Source: Granulicella arctica
GTDB taxonomy: Bacteria > Acidobacteriota > Terriglobia > Terriglobales > Acidobacteriaceae
DNA length: 64,000 nucleotides
Assembly (NCBI RefSeq): GCF_013410065.1
Contig: NZ_JACCCW010000001.1
Span: forward strand, 186,001-250,000
Reading direction: 5' to 3'
Position numbers and translations under genes: made by a program
Notes under the pieces: generated by a model
Databases searched by the model: none
Seen by the model: the letters and a program-made list of their open reading frames with translations, nothing else
Told to the model about the DNA's origin: nothing
Part shown: one piece after another, positions 53,960 to 64,000 of the stretch
Position numbering within the stretch: position 1 is the first letter of the stretch
Layout: each line of letters begins with the position of its first letter

Positions 53960-55957
53960 ATGGCCGGCAATCCTCCACCATACCCACCTCCCGGACCGCC
54001 GAATGGCCCTCCATATAGCCAGGACTGGAAGTACCAGCGACGCATCCTTCGCGACCAGGCTCGCGCCCAGCGCGATCAGTACCGTTACCAGAGGCGCGCC
54101 ATGCGACGTGGCTCCGTTCTCGGCCCTCTCGTCATGGTTCTGATCGGCATTGTTTTTCTGCTCAACCAGACAGGCCATCTGAATAGCGATAGCCTGTGGC
54201 AATGGTATGCGCAGTGGTGGCCACTGTTGCTGGTAGGAGCAGGTCTCATCCTGCTAATCGAGTGGGGCGTCGATCAACTGCTCCCTCGTAGCCCGGGGCA
54301 GCCCTATGTGCGACGCAGAGTGGGCGGGGGCGTCATCATCCTTATCCTACTACTCACCGTGGCAGGAGCTATATTCAACGGGGTTCGGGACAATCACGAC
54401 TTCTTCTCCAATAAAGTTTCTTTTATTCCGGACAACCTGGACGAGTTCTTCGGCAATAAGCATGAGAGCGACCAGACAGTTGTCGAGGCACTTCCGGTAG
54501 GCGGCGCGGTGACCATCGATAATCCTCGCGGGGATATCACGATCAGCGGCACGAGTACCGATAATCAGGTTCATGTCTCCGTACACAAGGCGATCTACTC
54601 TCGTTCCGACGCCGAAGCTGAGAGCCGAGCGCGTCAGCTCTCCCCCCAGATCGATATCAAAGCCAGATTGCTTTCCGTGGCATTACCAATGTTGAGCGGC
54701 GCTGTAGCTGATGTCACCATGACGGTCCCCCCAGCCGCGAGCGTCACTGTAAATGCAAACCACGGCGACGTGCATGTCGATTCCGTGCAAGCACCGGTGA
54801 CCGTCACAGCCAATCATGGAGATGTAGAGCTCTCTTCCATTGCCGGAGCCGTCGTGACCCACATCAACAGCAGCGGATCATCCTTTTCGGCGCACGCCAT
54901 CAGCGGTCCAGTCACTCTCGAGGGGCATGGGCAGGACCTTACCCTCTCCGATGTCAAAGGAGCTGCAAGCCTATCGGGTGACTTCTACGGAACGACTCAT
55001 CTTGAGCACATCACCAGCGGCGTAAAGTTCCACACCAACCGTACAGACTTCCAGCTGGGGCGTCTTGATGGAGAGTTGAATGTCAGCCCGGAAAACATCT
55101 CGGCCGATCAGGCTGTCGGGCCGGTCGTTCTGACAACCCGCGACAAGATTGTCACTCTGGAGCGCATCTCAGGGGATCTCTCCGTCACGAACAAAAATGG
55201 TGCGGTAAACCTGACGAGTGCACCGCCGCTTGGGAATATCACTGTGCAGAACCGTAACGGGTCGGTGTGTCTGACGCTACCAGATAAGGCAAATTTCACG
55301 GTAAGCGCCGAGACCTCCGATGGAGACATGGATAACGATTTTTCCCTGCCAGGTGAGCAGAATGATAGCCGCAAAACGCTGAATGGAACTGTCGGCAAGG
55401 GAGGATCGCTCATCCGTATCAATACAAGTCAGGGAGATGTATCACTTCGTAAGGCGTCGATCGCTCCTTTACCACCCGTTGCTCCTACGCCGCCGACACC
55501 TCCACAGGTTTCGATCAATAGCGCGGATGGCAGCAGCGTTTATGTGGGGAAAGACGGCGTCCGCGTTATCTCCGGTTCCGACGGAAGCAGCGTAATTGTC
55601 GGCAAAGATGGACTTCACATCACGGCCAATGCCGATGGAAGCAGTACTTATAAAAGCAAGGATGGAACGAAGCTGACAGAAGGATCTGACGGGAGCAAAA
55701 TCTACTCCGGCAGGGATGGGACTCACTATACCCAGAATGCCGATGGAAGCAAAACCTATACAGGTCCGGATGGAACCCACATTAGCATCGGCGCAGATGG
55801 CAGTCAGGTTGCCACAGGACCTGGTGGCAAAAGTCTAAACGATACTGCGGTGAAAGCTCGGCTACGAGAAGCCGATAATCTGGTCCGGCAGGCAGAACAG
55901 CAAAGAGATGCGGAACGCCGCAACCATCGCTCCTCCTCAAAGGACGACGACAATTAG
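53960..55957 (+). CDS. Membrane-anchored DUF4097-like protein with C-terminal DG repeats
   Basis: 665 aa, last gene of the sigma operon. N-terminal hydrophobic helices (LGPLVMVLIGIVFLLN, WPLLLVGAGLILLIEWG, VIILILLLTVAGAIF) resemble LiaF/DUF5668. Then a long beta-helical adhesin-like DUF4097 domain rich in short strand-turn units (GDITISGT, HGDVHVDSV, HGDVELSSI, NGAVNLTS). A Pro-rich spacer is followed by five exact-length 18-residue repeats plus a partial sixth (residues about 523-626) and a coiled basic C-terminus (READNLVRQAEQQRDAER). Probably faces the periplasm. DUF4097 proteins often accompany LiaFSR-like envelope stress systems, which fits an ECF sigma operon. Confidence 0.88.
   Translation: MAGNPPPYPPPGPPNGPPYSQDWKYQRRILRDQARAQRDQYRYQRRAMRRGSVLGPLVMVLIGIVFLLNQTGHLNSDSLWQWYAQWWPLLLVGAGLILLIEWGVDQLLPRSPGQPYVRRRVGGGVIILILLLTVAGAIFNGVRDNHDFFSNKVSFIPDNLDEFFGNKHESDQTVVEALPVGGAVTIDNPRGDITISGTSTDNQVHVSVHKAIYSRSDAEAESRARQLSPQIDIKARLLSVALPMLSGAVADVTMTVPPAASVTVNANHGDVHVDSVQAPVTVTANHGDVELSSIAGAVVTHINSSGSSFSAHAISGPVTLEGHGQDLTLSDVKGAASLSGDFYGTTHLEHITSGVKFHTNRTDFQLGRLDGELNVSPENISADQAVGPVVLTTRDKIVTLERISGDLSVTNKNGAVNLTSAPPLGNITVQNRNGSVCLTLPDKANFTVSAETSDGDMDNDFSLPGEQNDSRKTLNGTVGKGGSLIRINTSQGDVSLRKASIAPLPPVAPTPPTPPQVSINSADGSSVYVGKDGVRVISGSDGSSVIVGKDGLHITANADGSSTYKSKDGTKLTEGSDGSKIYSGRDGTHYTQNADGSKTYTGPDGTHISIGADGSQVATGPGGKSLNDTAVKARLREADNLVRQAEQQRDAERRNHRSSSKDDDN
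55526..55837 (+). repeat. 54-bp tandem repeats in the last sigma-operon gene
   Basis: Five units of exactly 54 bp (55526-55795) and a partial sixth encode 18-residue motifs of the type DGSxxxxGxDGxxxxxxx. Units differ at third positions and some residues, so they are maintained by selection on protein form and not by recent slippage. Confidence 0.85.
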
Positions 55958-56066
55958 TTAGCTGAGTAGAAAAGTTGAGGCATAATCGACGATAACTTGT
56001 ACGAAACAGCCAGGACAGAATCGGCCGCCATATCTGCTCCTCTCGCGTCTGTATTTCTAGCAGGCT

Positions 56067-56432
56067 TTAGTTGTTTAGTTCCGTGATTTGCTGGATTGGG
56101 TCGAGAGTAAATGTGTCTGGGGTTTGCGTCCGGAGTTTGCAGAGATATTCGTCGGGTGTGTGCCCCTCGATGGTTCTGTTCATGCATTCGACCTGTCCGT
56201 TGGTCCAGGAATAGTTGAGCTTGCTCAGTCGGTGCTCGATCCCATGAAGCAGACAAGCCTGCCGGAGGGATGGCCACGAATAAGTAGAGCGTTCCCTCGG
56301 CGGTCCTGACCTCAGCCAGATCGATGTGGAAGAAGCCGATCGGATACGTGTCGAGCTTCTTCCTCCGTGGGCTGATCGCCCTCGACCTCGGGCAGACGGC
56401 TTATCCCATGACACCGAACTAGCACCTTAAGC
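56067..56432 (-). pseudogene. Decayed IS481-family transposase
   Basis: Broken remnant in three frames. From 5' on the minus strand: VLVRCHGISRLPEVEGDQPT, then after a frameshift KLDTYPIGFFHIDLAEV with RTAEGTLYLFVAI (about 56272-56350), then after a deletion and frame change HGIEHRLSKLNYSWTNGQVE with MNRTIE joined directly to GHTPDEYLCKL and PIQQITELNN before the stop at 56067. IDLAEV carries the first catalytic Asp and GQVE the Glu; the middle part with the second Asp is deleted. No terminal repeats are recognisable. Not functional. Confidence 0.88.
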
Positions 56433-56646
56433 TCTCTTCGTTATGTTATGTATCGATCGACGGATCGTCTCTATCGTTGTGGCGCGCTAATGTAGAATCT
56501 GTCCTGTAGTGACTCTTTCCCGCAATCAGAAAAATATGCAATAGCAAATGCCGGGCCTAGACAACTGTGGGACGTGCTTTTTTTTACACCAGCAAGCGCC
56601 TTCCGCATTATTTGCGACCTCTGCTCTGCTCAATGCTTCGCGCGCT
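56433..56646. other. Intergenic between relics
   Basis: Nothing coding is supported. Contains a T8 run near 56578. It lies downstream of the shortened GlcG-like gene and upstream of the transposase remnant. Confidence 0.4.
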
Positions 56647-56961
56647 TCACTTGATGCTTTCCGCAGCCGCAAGCGCAATAGAGATGTCCTGTTCTCCTGG
56701 GCCGCCAGATACTCCCATGGGCACTACGCCATGAAGAGCACAGGCATAACGAGAAGCTCTTTTAGCTTCTACGGTGGATTCCTCTGGCGTTCCGGGAGAC
56801 GCATCGTCATCCATTTCGACTAACAAAATAACTCCGGCACGATCCACAACTACAATAGAAACGGGTATCCCTAATTCAGATGCCTGGTGCAGAGCATGAT
56901 TGCCCACGCATTTTGCTTCTACCGACGTGATGTTGCGCCATTTCTTATAAATTTCGCTCAT
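56647..56961 (-). CDS. GlcG/HbpS-family protein with an internal deletion
   Basis: 104 aa; family members are about 135-165 aa. The N-terminal half is normal: ALHQASELGIPVSIVVVDRA with GVILLVEMDDDASPGT and the helix STVEAKRAS. The C-terminal end also fits (GVSGGPGEQDISIALAAAES), but the ~40 residues that normally lie between, including the conserved strand with GGVPL, are reduced to RYACALHGVVPM. So the gene has lost an internal piece in frame and is probably non-functional, or recently trimmed. HbpS-like proteins bind haem. Start at 56961. Confidence 0.65.
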   Translation of the reverse strand: MSEIYKKWRNITSVEAKCVGNHALHQASELGIPVSIVVVDRAGVILLVEMDDDASPGTPEESTVEAKRASRYACALHGVVPMGVSGGPGEQDISIALAAAESIK

Positions 56962-57024
56962 AGCCCAGGGGCCTTTGTTGAGATTATCTTCCGAGAGCAG
57001 CCTCCGCACGCAACTAGCGGACAG

Positions 57025-57058
57025 CAAAAAGCCCCATCCAATAAAGGATGGGGCTTTA
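57025..57058 (-). terminator. rRNA operon terminator
   Basis: On the minus strand AAAGCCCCATCC and GGATGGGGCTTT arms with a short loop, followed by TTGCTG after a T run of five. It lies just after the 5S gene and ends the operon. Confidence 0.9.
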
Positions 57059-57064
57059 GATTAT

Positions 57065-57180
<116 letters not shown>

Positions 57181-57324
57181 AAACTTGAGAATTTCGCTTT
57201 CGCGATCTTCCACAACTGAATAGATTGGGTTTTAGACGTTATTACTTATTGCGTAGTTTCCAAAAGATATAACTACAAAGCTTGTATTGAATGACTCTAG
57301 AACAGTGGACTTTCTCACTGCGCA

Positions 57325-60292
<2,968 letters not shown>

Positions 60293-60645
60293 GCACGCAG
60301 CAGAGATACAACCTCTACCTGTAGAGCAATCTACGTTTTGATAATAGTCCACGCCTGTGCTATTCACCCCGAAGGGCTTTTGCACGAATATTCTAAAGAC
60401 ACTCAATACTGATTGACAGCATAGCCGCCAGAAACAACCTGGAAGCATAAGCTGCTCAGCCTTGTAGTTATATTTACCCAATCTATTCAGTTGTCAAAAA
60501 TCGTTGAGCGGTGTTGCATTGCTGCAATCGCTGATCGCGCCCTGAGGCGGCTTGAGCATTCCTGCTCAAGGTTCAATCACCGCACTAACGGAGACTCAAC
60601 CTCAAGCAGACATCGCTTGTTGAACGTAACCTTTTCAAGAGTTTA

Positions 60646-60721
60646 TGGTGGAGCTGACCGGGATCGAACCGATGACATCCTGCTTGCAAAGCAGGCGCTC
60701 TCCCAACTGAGCTACAGCCCC
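60646..60721 (-). tRNA. tRNA-Ala (anticodon TGC)
   Basis: 76 nt with encoded CCA. Acceptor GGGGCTG / CAGCTCC, D arm AGCTCAGTTGGGAGAGC, anticodon stem CCTGC / GCAGG with loop TTTGCAA. In the 16S-23S spacer. Confidence 0.96.
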
Positions 60722-60757
60722 ATTGATAATCAGTATAACTGAAAACCGGGATAAAGA

Positions 60758-60834
<77 letters not shown>

Positions 60835-61138
60835 GACTCTACAACATCGGTCGCTCCATTTTACTGGAACAACCGATGCGCAGGCTGCTCTGTTTTGACT
60901 CCGAGGAATCAAGAATCGAGCTCTCTCGAAAGGTTTCGAGGACACAGTTGAACGCGCGAAGCAGCTACGCCGCTTCTGACCATCGGTGTTGACCGAATAC
61001 GAAAAAAAGAAGGGTTAGTTCAGGCTCATCTGCACTTGCCAAAGCAGTTACAGATGGTACTCGACAACATCACCTCAACTCAACCCGAAGGCTGCCTGCG
61101 ATCGCAGGGCGCTAAAGTGTGCCGAGACGTTCTCTTTT

Positions 61139-62640
<1,502 letters not shown>

Positions 62641-62949
62641 TCTTGGTTTGCTTGCCGCACATCGACAGGGGTCGGTGCGGATCAAGCGCCTTCAGTGCTC
62701 GAAAGACCGAAGGTTTAATACTAGTGAGAATGACTAAACCAAATTTCGCATCATCTCACGACTGGCACGTTCAACTATGTTGTCAAAGATCCTGACTGCA
62801 TCCGCCTAAGCGGGCAGCTTTGGATCAAGGACTCACCAGGCAAAGCCATGGTTATGTCCTCGAACTTGGTAGCACTGTTTATCGTCTTGATTTGCCGCTT
62901 CAGGAGTCGCTATTAGCGTTACTCAGCAGCGTTCGACGTTTCAGCGAAC

Positions 62950-62984
62950 TTTCTAAGACTATCGAAACTCGATGTCAATGTCAA
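62950..62984 (-). promoter_or_regulatory. Candidate rRNA promoter
   Basis: On the minus strand two adjoining TTGACA hexamers (62979-62984 and 62973-62978) precede TAGAAA (62950-62955) at 17 bp from the second one. The tandem consensus -35 boxes about 310 bp upstream of 16S fit an rRNA promoter; the -10 is weak. Confidence 0.5.
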
Positions 62985-63428
62985 GCCTTTATTTTCAACT
63001 CTCTTACTTTTCTCTTTCGAAAGCAAGATGCTCGACCGCTCGCACAGCGCAAAAACTCAAAACACCGTAACGACAGAAAGCTGTCGCGGAGCACTAAGCT
63101 CCTGATACTTCAACTGCAGTGGCTTGGGTTTGGATCGGCAGGCCTTAGGCTCTGCACTTTGATCAAACGCTTGGACTGCGCTCCGACTTCCCTTTCGCTC
63201 ACTTGCTATCCAGAGCCGAGGTGCGAAGCTTGTTTCTTATTTCTTCAACTCACTCAGAGTAACTTGCTTTTCACATCTCTGCAAGTCTTTTGTTTTCTCA
63301 CTTGTAAGCTCCACATTGCCCGCTTACAAGCTCGTTACCTCTTTGCGACTTCCTGAGATTATCAGCGGTGCTGGATCCATGCAAGTCCCAGCCTGTTGAT
63401 AACGCGTCCTTTTTGTAGAAAAGCCAAT

Positions 63429-63457
63429 TTGACCCAATAAAGACGCATCTTTAAAAC
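63429..63457 (+). promoter_or_regulatory. Candidate promoter for the DUF4337 gene
   Basis: TTGACC at 63429-63434, 17-bp spacer, TAAAAC at 63452-63457, 143 bp before the ATG. One-mismatch -35, moderate -10. Confidence 0.35.
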
Positions 63458-63599
63458 TTTGAGAAATATTCGAAAACGTCTTCATTCGCGAGAATGACCT
63501 GCTCGAAGAGGCCACCTTTCCCTCGTGCAATAGCGTCTTCCACATTGTGCGTACAACATTGGGAGAGTGTTTCTGGCATGTCAGAGCTAGAATTCCTCC

Positions 63600-64000
63600 A
63601 TGGAAGCCAACGAGATACAGGAATTCTCCAACCAGTTGAAGGAAGCCGGCGAAGGCAAGCACGAGGAATCGCTCACCAAGATCTCCCTGGCTATCTCTAT
63701 TCTTGCCGTCCTTGTTGCTATGGTCACTGTGCTTGGCCATCGCACTCACACCGAAGCCGTGCTTATGCAGTCCAAGGCTGGCGACCAATGGAACGAGTAC
63801 CAGGCAAAGAAGATTCGCCAGGACAATCTGGCCGTCGTCGTTGACACGCTTGGGCTACAGCCCAACCCAAGCCAGACGACCCAGCAAAAGGTCGTCGAGT
63901 ACAAAGCCCATATTGCGAAGTGGAGGGACGATCTGACCGAAGAACAGGCCAAAGCGCGAGAGCTCGAGGCAGAGGTGCATCATGCCGAGACCCAGGCCAG
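63600..64000 (+). CDS. DUF4337-type membrane protein, 5' part (cut by window end)
   Basis: At least 133 codons, open to the window end. Starts MEANEIQEFSNQLKEAGEG, then a transmembrane helix SLAISILAVLVAMVTVLGH at about residues 28-46, a region with QSKAGDQWNEYQAKKIRQ and a long charged coiled coil (DLTEEQAKARELEAEVHH). This N-terminus and layout match DUF4337, a family of unknown role with a second helix near the C-terminus. No strong ribosome site is visible before the ATG at 63600. Confidence 0.85.
   Translation, partial: MEANEIQEFSNQLKEAGEGKHEESLTKISLAISILAVLVAMVTVLGHRTHTEAVLMQSKAGDQWNEYQAKKIRQDNLAVVVDTLGLQPNPSQTTQQKVVEYKAHIAKWRDDLTEEQAKARELEAEVHHAETQA

Larger units (their letters stand above)
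62641..63599. other. rRNA leader and intergenic region
   Basis: Nearly 1 kb without a supported gene. 62641-62950 is the transcribed leader of 16S. A candidate promoter lies at 62950-62984. Beyond it, to 63400, the sequence is AT-richer with many short open frames lacking ribosome sites, which I do not accept as genes. A possible promoter for the next gene is at 63429. Confidence 0.5.

Noticed and set aside
62820..63356. 178-codon + strand frame upstream of the rRNA operon
   Set aside because: Ser/Leu/Cys-rich with no ribosome site, and it crosses the candidate rRNA promoter on the other strand.

Overview
The window reads as a chromosome segment from a soil acidobacterium, most likely family Acidobacteriaceae (Terriglobus/Granulicella/Edaphobacter type). 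The main clues are a duplicated FtsX/MacB-type permease directly after a PadR regulator (the arrangement known as acidobacterial duplicated orphan permease), high GC, many short housekeeping transcription units, and intergenic hairpin repeats of the kind common in that family. No database search was run, so the genus is an inference. Almost all of the window is ordinary core genome. I see no prophage, intact insertion sequence or CRISPR array.

Layout. 1-1785: the 3' end of trpE, then trpG; trpD lies 46 kb away at 48 kb. 1.9-8.1 kb: a secreted protein, an AraC regulator divergent from a short-chain dehydrogenase, and the PadR-permease pair. 8.3-12.5 kb: efp, a HEPN two-gene cassette with its own terminator, acyP-apt, a TonB-domain protein and a zinc alcohol dehydrogenase. 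14.5-24.3 kb: polA, a TPR membrane protein, a K+-channel-like protein, a lone receiver protein, xseA-glmM, a rhodanese and a conserved unknown. 24.5-33.8 kb: a GNAT gene broken by an amber codon, queA, an acyltransferase, an ABC-2 exporter pair, recG, a lone receiver and a PhzF protein. 33.9-34.3 kb: a tiny ORF with three consecutive Cys codons, a terminator hairpin and tRNA-Cys. 35.0-44.9 kb: sugar transport and metabolism genes (FucP-type MFS, GT39-like, epimerase, 3-oxoacid CoA-transferase, aldose 1-epimerase, SGNH esterase, HAD and PEP-mutase-like enzymes). 45.0-51.0 kb: ndk, sucCD, trpD, ybjQ, tdk, sodC. 51.0-56.0 kb: an ECF sigma operon (sigma, zinc anti-sigma, B-box membrane protein, DUF4097-like protein with 18-residue repeats). 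56.0-57.0 kb: a decayed IS481-type transposase and a shortened GlcG/HbpS gene. 57.0-62.6 kb: a complete rRNA operon on the minus strand (16S-Ile-Ala-23S-5S). 63.6 kb to the end: the start of a DUF4337-type membrane protein.

The most interesting signals are (1) the Cys-codon leader ORF plus intrinsic terminator placed upstream of tRNA-Cys, which looks like an attenuator without an obvious protein target; (2) a family of ~155-160 bp elements with shared terminal inverted repeats but different interiors, one of which supplies the recG stop codon; (3) small intergenic hairpins whose stems covary; (4) the four-gene ECF sigma operon; and (5) the HEPN cassette. Base composition changes strand bias in blocks, with the 14.5-24.3 kb block G-rich on the + strand and its neighbours C-rich, which suggests an old inversion.
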